Source: Tipula vernalis (taxonomy: Eukaryota > Arthropoda > Insecta > Diptera > Tipulidae). From it: a stretch of 64,000 nucleotides of DNA. Below the pieces are notes generated by a model. It was given only the letters and a program-made list of their open reading frames with translations, was not told the origin of the DNA and searched no databases. Below are positions 22,986-34,600 of this stretch, one piece after another (positions within the stretch are counted from its first letter, which is position 1; the number at the start of each line of letters is the position of its first letter). The DNA lies in the NCBI GenBank assembly GCA_958295665.1, contig OY282558.1:44454389-44518388 (forward strand). The letters run 5' to 3'. Made by a program: the position numbers and the translations under genes.

Positions 22986-23470
22986 AAAATTGAGGTGTGG
23001 CCAATACACGACTTTCTTTTACGAACAGAGAATTTTGAAAAATTTTATTTTTTTCTTAATTATTTTTTTTAATTTTTTATTTTTATTTGTTTTTAATTTT
23101 TGGAAACATTTTGTATTTAAACAAGTAGTTTTTTGTAAACCTTATACTTTTTAAGATATTTGCAAAACCAATTTTCTGGACCAAGGGAGTGGCCACTTCT
23201 GGTTAGCCGATTTGGAGTAAAATTCACTGGGACCTCCCAATTTATCAAAAAAGCTTAAATCTGAAGTTTCAGTTCGATTGATTAAACCATATGGGCTGTA
23301 GAGGGGACACAGACAGACTGACAGACTGACAGACAGACAGACAGACATTATTTCGAAACCCACTTTTTCGGACTCAGGGGACCTCAAAACAAATAAATCT
23401 CTAAAAATCTCAAGGTCCAAAATTTTCATGATTACTATACTTTATTTTACTAGAGTAAAAGAAAGTAAAA
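22986..23470. repeat. Repeat A, copy 1 (485 bp)
   Basis: From aaaattgaggtgtggcc to agagtaaaagaaagtaaaa. It is duplicated in direct orientation at 23944-24561 with near-identical sequence. It contains a short acagactg/acag microsatellite (about 23311-23346). Minus-strand frames here are open by chance and low in complexity. The family was not identified. Confidence 0.85.
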
Positions 23471-23946
23471 AACCCTAATCCATACGAATCGTTGGTTTAG
23501 TAAAAGTTCTGCAAAATTATTTTTTGGAAATCGCACTCAACTCCCAAGGGCCAATATCGGCCATTGCCAACAATGATGACAAAGGTTTCGCTAGCACATG
23601 GAATAGGTCCCTTAATTACTTAGTTAAAAAACCCTAATCCATACGAATCGTTCGTTTAGTAAAAGTTCTGCAAAATTATTTTTTGGAAATCGCACTCAAC
23701 TCTCAAGGGCCAATATCGGCCATTGCCAACAATGATGACAAAGGTTTCGCTAGCACATGGAATAGGTCTCTTAATTACCTAGTTAGAAAACCCTAATCCA
23801 TAGGAATCGTTCGTTTAGTAAAAGTTCTGCAAAATTATTTTTTGGAAATCGCACTCAACTCCCAAGGGCCAATATCGGCCATTGCCAACAATGATGACAA
23901 AGGTTTCGCTAGCACATGGAATAGGTCCCTTAATTACCTAGTTAAA
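23471..23946. repeat. Repeat B, three tandem 159-bp units
   Basis: Units begin with aaccctaatccata at 23471, 23630 and 23789, an exact period of 159 bp with only a few differences. Each contains the inverted phrase ggccaatatcggcc. The block lies precisely between the two A copies. Confidence 0.95.
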
Positions 23947-24561
23947 ATTGAGGTGTGGCCAACACACGACTTTCTTTTACGAACAGAGAATTTTGAGAAA
24001 ATTTATTTTTTTCTTAATTTTTTTTTTTAATTTTTAAATTTTTAAATTTTTTTTTTAATTTTTATTTTTTATTTTTATTTGTTTTTAATTTTTGGAAACA
24101 TTTTGTATTAAGTAGTTTTATGTAAACCTTATACTTTTTAAAATATTTGCAAAACAAATTTTCTGGACCAATGGAGTGGCCACTTCCGGTTAGCCGATTT
24201 GGAGTAAAATTCACTGGGACCTCCCAATTTATCAAAAAAGCTTAAATCTGAAGTTTCAGTTCGATTGAATAAACCATATGGGCTGTAGAGAGGACACAGA
24301 CAGACTGACAGACTGACAGACTGACAGACTGACAGACTGACAGACTGACAGACTGACAGACTGACAGACTGACAGACTGACAGACTGACAGACTGACAGA
24401 CTGACAGACTGACAGACTGACAGACTGACAGACAGACACCATTTCGAAACCCACTTTTTCGGACTTATGGGACCTCAAAACAAATAAATCTCTAAAAATC
24501 TCAAGGTCCAAAATTTTCATGATTACTATACTTTATTTTACTAGAGTAAAAGAAAGTAAAA
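23944..24561. repeat. Repeat A, copy 2, expanded by a microsatellite
   Basis: Same sequence as 22986-23470. The extra length is mostly the octamer expansion at 24297-24437 and a longer poly-T region near 24015-24085. Confidence 0.9.
24297..24437. repeat. (CAGACTGA)n octamer microsatellite, about 17 units
   Basis: Perfect 8-bp periodicity over about 130 bp. In repeat A copy 1 the same position holds only about two octamer units plus a tetramer run, so it expanded after or during duplication. It creates a spurious minus-strand frame of repeated SVSLSVCQ. Confidence 0.95.
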
Positions 24562-24851
24562 ATTGGATGAGTCTGTATTGAATCCTATCCTATATTGGAT
24601 AAGATGTTGGATGAATTCATGGAAAAGTATTCCGCAAAAAAATTATTACCTTTGAAAATGTTGAAAAATCGATAAGCATATCATTTGAATTTTGTAAATA
24701 TTTTATTAATTTTATCAAAAACCATGTATTGAATTCAAATCTCGCTGGAATTCTGATAGTAATACTATGGAGTATATAACAATTAAAACACAAATGATAT
24801 TCGTACAAAGTTCCAAAAACAAGAGGGCGTTTTATTTTTCAAGCAATGTAT

Positions 24852-25159
24852 TGTTACGTTTTTACCTTGTTAATTAAGGTTCGTATAAAAATATAAAATA
24901 AAAATAAAATACTTACAGAAAGAAAAACTTGGACTTTATATAATATAACGTAGAATACGGAGCAACTAAATTACGTCTTTTCACTATGACGATTGTACAG
25001 TAATAATTCTTCTTCTCTTTCTCCTCCCAAATATATTTTACTTTAGTACACGTAGGTACTACCAACTAAACGCATATTAAATTATATAAAACAAATCAAC
25101 TAACTAATAACAGATGGCTCTGCCATCCATAAAATAATTCAATGTAAAATCTTTCTACA
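24852..25159 (-). repeat. 3' LTR of gypsy element 2 (308 bp)
   Basis: On the minus strand it begins TGTAGAAAGATTTT and ends AAAAACGTAACA. The last ~35 nt are nearly the same as the end of the unrelated-looking LTR family at 59532-60009. The 4-mer GTAT (24848-24851) adjoins its outer end. A TATA-like tatataa lies near 24938. Confidence 0.75.
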
Positions 25160-25187
25160 TTCGGCCATCCTGCAATAGAAGTTGGCC

Positions 25188-26290
25188 TCAATCTTCTTCA
25201 ATTTCATCATTTTCTCCGAACTCATCATCGTCAGGAACCACTACTAATCGCAGATGATCGGATGGTATAACTCCTCGAAACAGGCGTCTTCCATCATCGG
25301 CGCTAATATCCTCCACGCGGTACCGATCACCATACAATACATCGGTAATAACATACGGTCCTCTATATCGGCGAATTAATTTACGACTTTCTTCAACTGA
25401 TGGTGGTTCTCGGAAAACGGCAACCATATCACGCTCATTATAGTGACGTGGTGACTTAAACTTTGCGTCGAATCGTAATTTCTGTTGACGTTGATTATCG
25501 TTAATATTGTTCGCTGCTTGGTCTCTATTTTTATCTCTTTTTGATGGCTCGAACTTCTCCTTATTTATTACGACATCACTTTCTAATTCTAGTGTTACTT
25601 TGTCGGGATATTTAGACTTCAAATTGAAACAGAAGGAAATTTCGTGTGGCGATAGTTTGGTAAGTGCGTGCTGTTGACTATTTATAGCCAATGTATCTTA
25701 GGTAGCAATATGTCCCATTTTTTAGGTTCCTTATCAGCCGTAGTTCTCTTAGCATGTAAAATGGTTCTGTTACATCGCTCGACTTGCCCATTTGCTCGTG
25801 GAGTTGATGTTGCATTTAACACATGCACAATATTGTGTTGCTTGCAGTATTCGGTGAAGTATTTCGCAGTAAAAGCAGTACCACGATCCGTAATAATTCG
25901 GGTTGGCAGTCCAAAATATACAGCTATACCATTCAGAACATTCACAACAGGTCGGGAAGTGGTGTCTTTCACTGGTTTCAAAAATACATACTTTGTGAAA
26001 GCGTCGACAATTACCAATATGTAACAATTTTGGCTTTTACTTTTTATGAAGGGACCCAAATGATCCAGATGCCAGGTGCGGCACGGAACAGGTACCTTTT
26101 CGATTGGGTGTAACTCGATTCTATGAGCATCTCTATTTGTTTTATGATATAAACATTCTACACACGTTGATATATATTTTTTAATAAATTGTCTCATGCG
26201 TGGCCACAAAAATAACTCGCGTATTGTAAGTAAAGTTCTATCGAGGCTGAAATGACCATGATAACTACGACAGATTCGCCCACGCACACC
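25188..26290 (-). pseudogene. Gypsy element 2 integrase
   Basis: Two overlapping minus-strand frames (25682-26287 and 25188-25691) encode the HHCC zinc-binding domain (YHGHFSLDR ... CVECLYHK), the catalytic Asp in WHLDHLGPF, Asp in ITDRGTAF and Glu in NGQVERCNR, so all catalytic residues are retained. A C-terminal GPY/F-type segment (RRYRGPYVITDVL) and an acidic tail follow. The two parts are separated by a frame change near 25690. The enzyme inserts the element's cDNA in the nucleus. Confidence 0.9.
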
Positions 26291-28070
26291 TTTTGGAACG
26301 ACGAAAAGTAATTTACCACTTATCTTTTATTTCACGAATATCAGAATCGTTTTGTTGCAATACATTCAACCAATCATCATCTACATCCTCAATTCTAAAA
26401 ATATCTAACATGCCAGGTTCAATTTGGCTAGGTGCCTCAACTGTATTTCTACTTAACGCATCTATATGTAGCATTTACTTACCACAACGGTGTCTAATTT
26501 CGTATTGAAATTCTTGTAATCGAAGCCACCATCTACCAATACGCGATATTAAGTCTTTCTTTGACGAAGTAGTACTGAGTGCTTGACAATCTGTCCCGAC
26601 AATAACCATTTTTCCTAAAATAAAGGTTCTGAACCTTTCTAACGTTTCTACGACTGCTAATGATTCCAATTCATAACTATGGAATTTACCTTCCAGATCA
26701 CTCGTTTGTCTACTAAAATATGACACTGCATGCCATCGATTATCTTCCTCTCTCTGTAACAACATACCAGCAATTCCTCATGAACTTGCATCGGTATGTA
26801 TTTCATGTTCCTTTGTACAATTAAACAAGACTAACACATCTCGGCGACACAAAACTTCTTTAATTGCCTGAAATGAATCTTCTTGCTCCGGTAACCATTC
26901 AAATTGAACATCATTACGAGTCAGTCGCGTAAGTGGTTCCGCATGGATAGCAAAATTTGGAACAAACTATCTAAAAAAAAACTTGCGAGTCCTATAAATT
27001 GCCTTATTTGATGAACATTTTTCGGTGTAGGGAATTTTTGAACAGCAACAGTTTTCTTACTTCCTGGTCTAATTGAATTATGTGATACTTCATGTCCTAA
27101 ATACTCGACTTCGCTGACCATAATCTTATACATTTTGTTAATTTTATTGTTAAACCATGCTCCTTTATCTTTATAAGTACCCTTCTAAATAAATCTAAGC
27201 CACCGCTGACTGTATTACTTGGCAATATAATATCATCGAGATATACGACGATTTCATTATTAAATTCTTGTGAAAATCTATTCATCAGCCGCTGAAATAT
27301 GGCTGGTGCATTTACTAAGCCAAATGGCATACGAACGAATTCGTATTGATTATCCGGCGTTACGAAGGATGTATATTTTCTGGAGCTTTCACTTACCAGT
27401 ACCTGATAATAGCCTGAAGCTAAATCTAATACGGTAAAAAACTTCTTTCCAGACAACCATTTTATAGTGAATCTTCCATATTTGGTATGGGAAAGCTATC
27501 TTTAATTATTTTAACATTTAATCGGCGAAAGTCTACACAGATTCGATTTTCTCCGTTTTTTTTAACAACGACGATAGGCGACGCATATTCTGAATTCGAT
27601 GGTTTCACTATTCCTAACTCTAATAATTCGTTTATTTGACCTCTAACTTCTGTTAGCTGCGCTGGAGACAGTCTGTAGGGACGATAACATACAGGCTCTT
27701 TATCACTTAATTCTATTGATATTTCAGTTTTATCAGTTTTACCTAATTCTCGTAAATTCATTGCAAAACAATCTTGATATTCATTTATTAATTGTTTTAT
27801 GTTGTTTTTCGTTACAACATCAATCTTTTCATCGATGCAACTGTTAAAAACATCGCTCGAAATTTGCGTAAATTGTTTGTTTAATAACTTCTCCGAAGTA
27901 TCGTGATCTTTTCCTAAAACTAACTGGTTTCGTAAACCTACACTCATATTACTATTATACTTACTATCTACTTGACCATCAAAATAACCCTCACTAATCA
28001 ATTGAATAAACATATCTTCGTTGCCTATATCATTTTGAACTTTTTCGATTTCATCACTTCTTTTCATCAA
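26291..28070 (-). pseudogene. Gypsy element 2 reverse transcriptase and RNase H
   Basis: Frames 27462-28070, 27097-27456, 26921-27133 and 26475-26765 follow each other on the minus strand. They carry NGENRICVDFRRLN, VLDLASGYYQV, MPFGLVNAPAIFQ, the catalytic YLDD (about 27232-27243) and YLGHEVSH. RNase H shows FSRQTSDLEGKFHSYELESLAVVE-like sequence, with the first Asp region decayed near 26780. At 26340-26480 the linker to integrase (HIDALSRN motif) is readable. Frameshifts lie near 27460 and 27120, and a stop near 26900. Confidence 0.9.
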
Positions 28071-28146
28071 TTACTAATTTCGAACTAACATGATCGTTTA
28101 CACATGAACCACTTTTAATATTTGCTGATAACTTGTAATTATATTT

Positions 28147-29058
28147 TTAATTTTCTTTATTAATTGACATTTCGTCTTCATTTAAAGGTAACTTAACAAT
28201 TTGTAATAATTTATGTGCTTTAAGCACTACGATGTTTTCCTTATCGAGGACACTACGCCCTATCATTAGTGCCTCACGTTGAGCAAAATCTGGTACAATA
28301 ATTACTTTAACATTTTTAATTTGAACATTATCAATATCTATATCAACGACAGTTTCCCCTAATGTACTAACTTGATTATTACCGAAACCTCGCATTTTAT
28401 GAGAAATGTGATTTGGGGTCTTTTCCAAACGCAATCTTCTGGCAAAAGATTTTCTAATGGTAACGCAATCGCTACCAAGATCAATAAAAGTTTTCACATC
28501 TATACCATTTACCTTTATCATCTTTACGTATTCATTCTCCAATTCTATTCTACGTACATTTTATTTCTTCGAAGGACAGTTTACTTCATAGTGCCCCTCA
28601 CAACGGCAAAATGAACAAATAATTCGTCTATATGCGTTATCATTACGTGGTTTATTTTGCACAACGGAATATTTATTTTTATTATAATTATTATTTTGAA
28701 GGTGTTTATCTACATTACTATCATTGGTTCTAATTGGAACAATACTTTGATAAATTCTAATTCGCTCTAAAAGCTCTTTTAACTTACTCGCAGATGCAAA
28801 CAAAACCAATCTATCGTTTAATTGATAAATACTATGCATTTGCTCAATACACTCCAACCAGTAATTTACCGAGACACCCTCACGACTTGATGGGTTAAAA
28901 TCATGAATCATATCTGATATTTCCCGAACACCGAAATTTATATCACTACGTTTTATACCTGCATCAGCATTTGTTGAATAACACGCATTTTGTTGAATAT
29001 TTCCCGTTACATCCGGAGCATGTTGCTGTTGTTGCATACTACCGAAATGTTGAAACAC
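28147..29058 (-). pseudogene. Gypsy element 2 gag C-terminus and protease
   Basis: The minus-strand frame 28561-29058 has a capsid-like segment (MIHDFNPSSREGVSVNYWLE) and a single CCHC knuckle, CSFCRCEGHYEVNC. The next frame (28147-28542) is a retroviral-type aspartic protease, with FIDLGSDC in place of the usual D-T/S-G-S and the later LMIGRSVLD resembling the conserved I-G-x-D/S-x-L block. The Thr-to-Leu change in the active-site triplet probably impairs it. Gag lacks its true N-terminus. Confidence 0.85.
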
Positions 29059-29159
29059 GTGTTGGGAAACCGCAATAGAGGCGTGCTTGGTGATTCTCCC
29101 ACTTCATGATCATCGTTTGTATTTATTGGTACAGAAGTTTTAATGAAAATTACATCAAG

Positions 29160-29540
29160 ACTCTTTAATATGTCACCATTTTATTTACTGTATAATCGGT
29201 AAGCTTTTGAATTCTCACAGTAGCTAACAAAAATGCATTCCTCAGATTGGAAATCCCATTTTTACGTTTTAGTTTCGGTATGTGTGACATAGCTTTTGCT
29301 CCAAAAACTCTCAAATGACGCAGATCCGGTTTTACTCCAGACTAAATTTTTTTGGGTGTCTTGTCAATACCTTTCGTCGGTGAACGGTTGATGAGATAAG
29401 CAGCTGTAGTTATAGCTTTAAATTAGACAACATATAGCGCGCTTTCTCCACGATAGTATGATTCATTCGTTCCGCCGTTCCATTTTGTTTAGGAGAACAC
29501 GATACGGTCGTCTGATGTCGTATACCGTCTTTTTGGCATA
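29160..29540 (-). pseudogene. Copia-type element, integrase C-terminal half
   Basis: Broken minus-strand frames give KDGIRHQTTV, PKQNGTAERMNHTIVEKAR (with the catalytic Glu) and, further on, LINRSP- and PKKIWSG-like segments and RVFGAK-like sequence of the Ty1/copia integrase. Several stops are present. The N-terminal half of the same integrase lies on the far side of a BEL/Pao block at about 33498-33730, so the two pieces belong to one copy. Confidence 0.8.
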
Positions 29541-29885
29541 AAAGTAATCATGCATTTATTAACATACTCCGAACAAGGCAAGGCCAACCAAAATGAAGCC
29601 GCTCAAGCTTTTTTGAGCGGAAACTATTTTGCGACGCACTAATCAAACACAGTATTTTTGTATATTCACAAATGAAAACTTTTATTTTTTTGTTTTTCTT
29701 GTTTTTAATGTGTGCCTGTACGAAATGCAATTGATAACTAAACTTTTTTTTTATTAAAGAAAAAATAGAAGAATATAAACAAAAAATGTACTAGTAGAGG
29801 ATAATTATATAACGCAAAATGTAATAGGGCAACAATTTATCAGGGATGCGCAACAATTTATTTGTGTTGTGCTTCAACATACTCC
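29541..29885 (-). repeat. Possible 3' LTR of BEL/Pao element 2
   Basis: On the minus strand the segment starts TGTTGAAGCACAACAC soon after the pol stop (about 29938) and ends near copia sequence at 29540, with a terminal AATAAA at about 29556-29561. No second copy exists to confirm it, so the boundaries are inferred. Confidence 0.4.
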
Positions 29886-29939
29886 GCCACCTTGAATGAC
29901 GCTGCTCGTTCAACATCAGAAGGTTCACGTGGTTAAGGG

Positions 29940-30900
29940 CATATGGGAGTAGTAGCTCGTTTTAACTCAGCATTTTGCGTTTTTAGTGTTACCACCCTCG
30001 TGATTCCGTCTTTCCCGGGGTGAAGTTCAATGATGCGGCCCAGTCGCCATTTCACTGGAGGCAAGTTATCGTTCTTTATCAGAACTAGATCGCCACAAGA
30101 TAAAGTGGTGGATTCGTTCGTCCATGATTTGCGTTGCTGCCCGTTGTAATATATATTCAGATGACCATCTTGTCCAAAAATGTTGATGTATTTGTGGCAT
30201 AAGATTCCATCATTTCATGAGAGACAAGCTGTGGTCTTTTACATCCGGTTCAGGAATGGACGTGAGGAGTCGACCAATTAGGAAATGACCGGGCGTTAAG
30301 GCTTGTAAATCACTGGGATCATTTGACATTTGATACAATGGTCGAGAGTTTAAAACCGCTTCCGCTTGTTTAATAAGGGTATTCAACTCTTCAAAAGTTA
30401 ATGAGGCGTTTTCCTTAACCCGACGTAGAAGGTACTTTGCGGATTTGACCGCAGCTTCGTAAATTCCACCAAAGTGTGGGGAATATGGTGGAGCAAAATG
30501 CCAAATAATTTTGTCTTTGTCTGCCATATCGGACCATATGTGCTTGCAAATGCCTCTTGTTGCAGTAAAGCGTTTCAGTGCACCGATAAATGCCGAAGTT
30601 GTAAGTTCCGTAACCAGTTCAAAATGCACTGCCTTGGTGGCAAAGCATACAAATATGCATAAATATGCTTTGGTTGGCCTTTTTTCCTCGCAGCTTGTAG
30701 TGAATATAAAACGGCCCGCAATAATCAATGCCGACGTTGGTGAATGGAGATCACATGGATACTCGGCTAGTCGGAAGATGTCGCATGAGTTGAACGATGT
30801 TCTTTGGATGAAATCGACGGCAGGTAAAGCATTGATTGACAACCTTTTGTACAAGGTGGCGTCCACTTAAAGGCCAAGGCAGCTGCTAGAAGAGCTTATG
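29940..30900 (-). pseudogene. BEL/Pao element 2 integrase and C-terminal tail
   Basis: The frame 30210-30866 contains CDIFRLAEYP-adjacent sequence, then AYLCIFVCFATKAVHFELV (core with first catalytic region) and APPYSPHFGGIYEAAVKS (catalytic Glu). Between IWSD and MADKDKIIWHF the stretch around the second Asp (normally D-N-G/A-T-N-F) has been deleted. The tail continues to about 29938 with DLVLIKNDNLPPVKWRLGRI and HPGKDGITRVV, ending at a stop after ATTPICP. Good similarity, but not functional. Confidence 0.85.
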
Positions 30901-30933
30901 AACCTGCGTGTAAAAATTTTATGTGTAAGTGAT

Positions 30934-31810
30934 TTAATAATAATGTTGTGAAGGGATGAGAGGTTGGTAGAAGAATAGGATGTTTAATTGCATAGGAAAG
31001 AGTTGCTTGGGATAAACGACCGCCAAGGGAGATAAGGATTTTTTGTCACGTTTGAGTTGCTGGAATTCTTCGGCAAACACTTCTCGTTGAATCATCCTTA
31101 TAATAGTAGATAAATCGTATTCTCTTTCTGCAACTGATAGCCCCAGGAGGAGACATCTATTCTCCTTTGTAGTTTTTGAATTGGCCACAAAACGCAAGAT
31201 AAAGCTGATTACATTGATTAGATATCGATAGTTATGCTTGTACTTGATGATATTATATAGGTCGATAAATTCCGAGGTGTTGTATTCTGTAACCATGATC
31301 GATTTTGGAATTTTATATTCCAGAAGATCCTATTCTCCAGTAAACTGGGGAGTTCATTTCTGCCATGAACCTTTAGGCTGAGTTAAGAATTCTGGCCCAT
31401 GGAACATTGATGGCTGCATCCCCCTAGATATTAAGTCAGCTGGATTTTCGCTTGAAGGAACGTAGTGCCAATCGGATGCCTTTGTGAATTGCTGAATAGT
31501 AGATACACGGTTTGCGACAAATGTTTTTAGATGTGATGTTTCAGAAGCAACCCAATGAAGTAAAATTGTAGAATCAGTCGAATAAAAGATTTTTGCCACA
31601 TGAAACCTCAATGCATGCTGGAATGACGCGCTTTATTAGGTTCACCAAAAGTTCAGCTGCGTAGAGCTCGAGTCGAGGAAGCGATTCCCGTTTAGTAGGT
31701 GTGATTCGACATTTTGAGCACAATAAATAGGTTGAAAATTTCTCGTCACCACTGCTAGTGTGGACGTATATTGTTGCTCCGTATGCTGCTTCACTGGCGT
31801 CGTAAACCAT
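30934..31810 (-). pseudogene. BEL/Pao element 2 RNase H and linker
   Basis: Frames 31574-31810 (VYDASEAAYGATIYV, ESLPRLELYAAELL) and 31354-31611 (FYSTDSTILLHWV, NPADLISRGM) are the Pao RNase H domain with catalytic Asp and Glu visible. The frame 30934-31296 is the linker to integrase (ILRFVANSK, IIRMIQREVFAEEF). Frameshifts near 31600 and 31330 separate them. Confidence 0.85.
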
Positions 31811-32450
31811 GAATTTGAATTTCAGAAGGGTGATTAATCTGAAGAAATCTAGGAATAAGTAATTTATTAAGTTCCATCATTTGGGCTCTGAAATTTTGCC
31901 ACTTTGAATATAGATGTTGGGGTAATAACGCGCTATTCCAATTTATTTTTAACCTCCACAGGTCCTGTTTGAAGAGTTTACCCAACGTTATAACAGGCCC
32001 AGTATATCCTAGTAGATCAAATATGCGCGCTACTTCAGAGAGAATGATTCCCTTTGTAACGGGCTTGACAGGATCAAAATATGCTACCTTGAAACGAAAT
32101 TGGTCACTTTGTGGAAGCCAATATAGGCCGAGTGTTTTGACGTAGTCAGAGTCATCGATGCTTAAATAAGGCTCACGGTCAGCATCGTCAATGTCAGCAA
32201 TCAAAGCATCATCGTTACTGCACCATTTACGCAGATCCATTCCAGCTTCCTGTAAAATTTGAACAACGGTGAATGACCGGGCCGACCATCATTATGTCGT
32301 TCAATGATTTACCTGTATTGGTTTTGGCAGACGCATCAAATACCATGCGAATCTTTGTTGTGGAACTGTCCAGATTCCGGAATAGGAGCCATGTGGCCAA
32401 GATTCTCATATTCATTGAGAAATTTAGTGTATGATTGCTTGAGCTCACTA
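31791..32450 (-). pseudogene. BEL/Pao element 2 reverse transcriptase with deleted palm
   Basis: On the minus strand, 32227-32448 has KIRMVFDASAKTNTGKSLND and MMVGP, the start of the RT fingers/palm. Directly after it, in another frame, comes QEAGMDLRKWCSNDDALI and then the thumb/connection (31791-32240: LGLYWLPQSDQF, IFDLLGYTGPV). The central palm, including the catalytic YVDD box that should lie between, is absent: an internal deletion at about 32280. The protein could not polymerise DNA. Confidence 0.85.
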
Positions 32451-33497
32451 TCTTTACTTAAACGTTTCTCTAAATTTAGAAATCTTTGTGCAGCCATGGT
32501 TTGTTAATTTCCCAACGTAATAGGTGAGCATGTCAAAGGTAAAGACACCATGAAGCGACCGGAATTATCTCGAGAAGTATTCTCCGCAAAGTGTGCCTCG
32601 CATGTTGTTTCCATTTGTGTGTAGTTATGCTGTGTAGTGACTGCAGATTCAACATTCCAAAATTTTTCTAGTATACTGTCTAATGCTGGCTAATCGGTTG
32701 TTGTGGCTAAATTGGAATGTGTAATCATAGGAGCAAAATTAGTGATCTTCTCGGCTACAATCCAGCCATGTTGCGTATTTTGTAGGTGAGGTAAGCTGGT
32801 GAGCAGCAAGTTCGATTTGGCCAATTGATAAAATTGTTAAATAGAGCTCGGCCCCGATAAGTAGATCAATTTTTTGTCGTATAGCAAAACCTGGATCTGC
32901 TAGACGAATATTTTGAGGTATTTTCCAATTGAAAGTATTAACGGCGATTGCGGGTTGCGAGCTTGTAATGTTTGATAAAATTTGAGCGTCCAAAAAGGTA
33001 CTGAATCAGATGTGCAGGAGCGAATCCTTAAATTAACTGAAAAGTTGCTTGACGTTGATTTATCGTAGGTACACCATTTTGGTCGTAAACTTTTACCAAT
33101 GCAGTAGATAGGTAAACGTAGAAGTTATTTATCGTTGCATTTGACTGGAAAGCTTGATGAGTTGATGACATGATCGTGGCATAAGCCGATGTACCCGATT
33201 CTAATGGATTGTTTTCCATAGATTTTAAACTCTGATTCTCCGAAGCTATCGATTTCGGAAGTGTAGCGGATTGTTGTTGAGGCTGCAATTGTGTTTTTTC
33301 AAACTGTAGCGTATGAGCTGAAAATAAATGATCATTCCGATTAACATTTATTTCCGCAGGATCATGTAGCAGCGAGTGATGTCGTTGTTTGCATTGAAAA
33401 CATATAAATCGAGATGTGCATGCTGCTAGCAGATGATCATCTCGAAGGCAGTTAGTACAAAGAGCATGGCGATTGACTGCAGCCCGGGTTGCTATTT
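32451..33497 (-). pseudogene. BEL/Pao element 2 gag C-terminus, protease and pre-RT
   Basis: At 33370-33497, in an unbroken but startless frame, two zinc-binding motifs lie in tandem (CTNCLRDDHLLAAC and CFQCKQRHHSLLH), as in BEL gag. The frame 33028-33288 is a Gln/Ser-rich linker leading to TALVKVYDQNG, the beginning of the protease, whose active-site Asp region is changed. The frame 32739-32993 ends the protease domain (IRLADPGF, IDLLIGAELY). Stops lie near 33030 and 32740. Confidence 0.8.
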
Positions 33498-34600
33498 TGT
33501 ATATGATTTGAAATGGTTGAAAGAACCAACGACTTCGTTGTTAGTTTCCAAAAAAGAAATGAAAACTTTCTTCGAATAAGCATCCATAAAATTTAACAAA
33601 TAGCAAGAAATAGAAATGGTTGCCGATGCTGTTTGACTTTGGCGCAGTCTATGCAAGATTCGTTCGGACACTTTTTAAAATTAACGCCATTGTCATATTT
33701 GTCACGTAAAAGTTGCATGCCATTTAGATTTAGGTGACCCAGTCGACGGTGCCACAAATCAAATGGCAATTATTGCTTTTATCATCCTGTTTATTCAACT
33801 GATACATATCGTTTACTCGGCTACCCATTGCCAATAATGAACCATTTTCATCATTTATTATTACGCCAGTTTTGTAAAAAATAACTTTATTATTATGGTT
33901 GGTTATTTGACTAACCGAAAGTAAATTTGTTGACAATTTTGGTACAAGAAGGACATCTCTTACTTCGATTGTGTGCTTCTCATTGTTTTGAATTATTTGC
34001 TAACACAACGTCACGCATCCAATCACCGTGCTTATACATGTGTGCAGAGGCACCAGAGTCAATCAGCCACTTGCTTTGGATTTGTTTTATTTTACAGGTG
34101 ACTTTCCAATATTCTTGTTATTACAGCATGGTTTGAATTAAAAAAATTTTCCTTTTTACCATAAAAGGTTGATTGATGATCTGTGTGTTTCCCAGGGGAT
34201 ACGGGTAATTTAACAACCTGCAAAAGTTTCGTTTTGACATAATCTCCTGTGATTTTAATACCTGAGCTCTCAGGTCCCAGTAGCTTTGGTCTAAATCCGT
34301 TCGGTAGGCGCGCAAGCAGCAATGCACCAATCCACTCTTCGCTCAAATTAAATCCAATTTCGTTCAATTTATGAGCATTTGTCATGATTGTATATAGATA
34401 TTCGTTGACCGATTTGCTATTTTCACGCCTCTTTGTTATTAAAGTTTTTACTAAACCTACTTTTCGTGTAAGAACGGAGTCTTCAAAGGCAGTTTTCAAA
34501 CTTTTCCAGACATCTTTAGCTGAATTTGCGGATTGAATGTGAACATAGCTCACCGGATCAATCGACAAAACTAATTTGGCCTTAGCCTTCACATCCTTTT
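33498..34600 (-). pseudogene. Copia-type element, gag to integrase N-terminal half
   Basis: The minus-strand frame 34092-34592 is a copia capsid (VHIQSANSAKDVWKSLK, IGALLLARLPNGF). The frame 33730-33936 is the end of protease/start of integrase (LSVSQITNHNNKVIF). It is followed in a shifted frame by HRRLGHLNLNGMQLLRD and a CIDCAK motif (HHCC zinc-binding domain) and by DAYSKKVFISFLETNNE (core with the first Asp region preceding). Sequence similarity stops at about 33498, where BEL begins. No LTR was identified upstream of 34600. Confidence 0.8.

Larger units (their letters stand above)
24852..29058 (-). mobile_element. Ty3/gypsy element 2, minus strand, with 3' LTR
   Basis: Minus-strand order: gag with a zinc knuckle, protease, RT, RNase H, integrase, 3' LTR. 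No 5' LTR or gag start is present. The gag frame opens at 29058 next to copia-derived DNA, suggesting truncation there. Coding decay is moderate (a few frameshifts), so it is younger than gypsy element 1. Confidence 0.9.
29541..33497 (-). mobile_element. BEL/Pao element 2, minus strand, nested in copia
   Basis: Continuous minus-strand BEL/Pao order (gag zinc knuckles, protease, RT, RNase H, integrase, C-terminal tail, possible 3' LTR) lies between the two halves of a copia integrase. The 5' end is truncated in gag at about 33497: no 5' LTR and no gag N-terminus. The possible 3' LTR occupies about 29541-29885 and begins tgttgaagcacaacac on the minus strand. Confidence 0.85.

Noticed and set aside
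24242..24520. Open frame encoding SVSLSVCQ repeats
   Set aside because: Direct translation of the octamer microsatellite within repeat A. There is no independent coding evidence.
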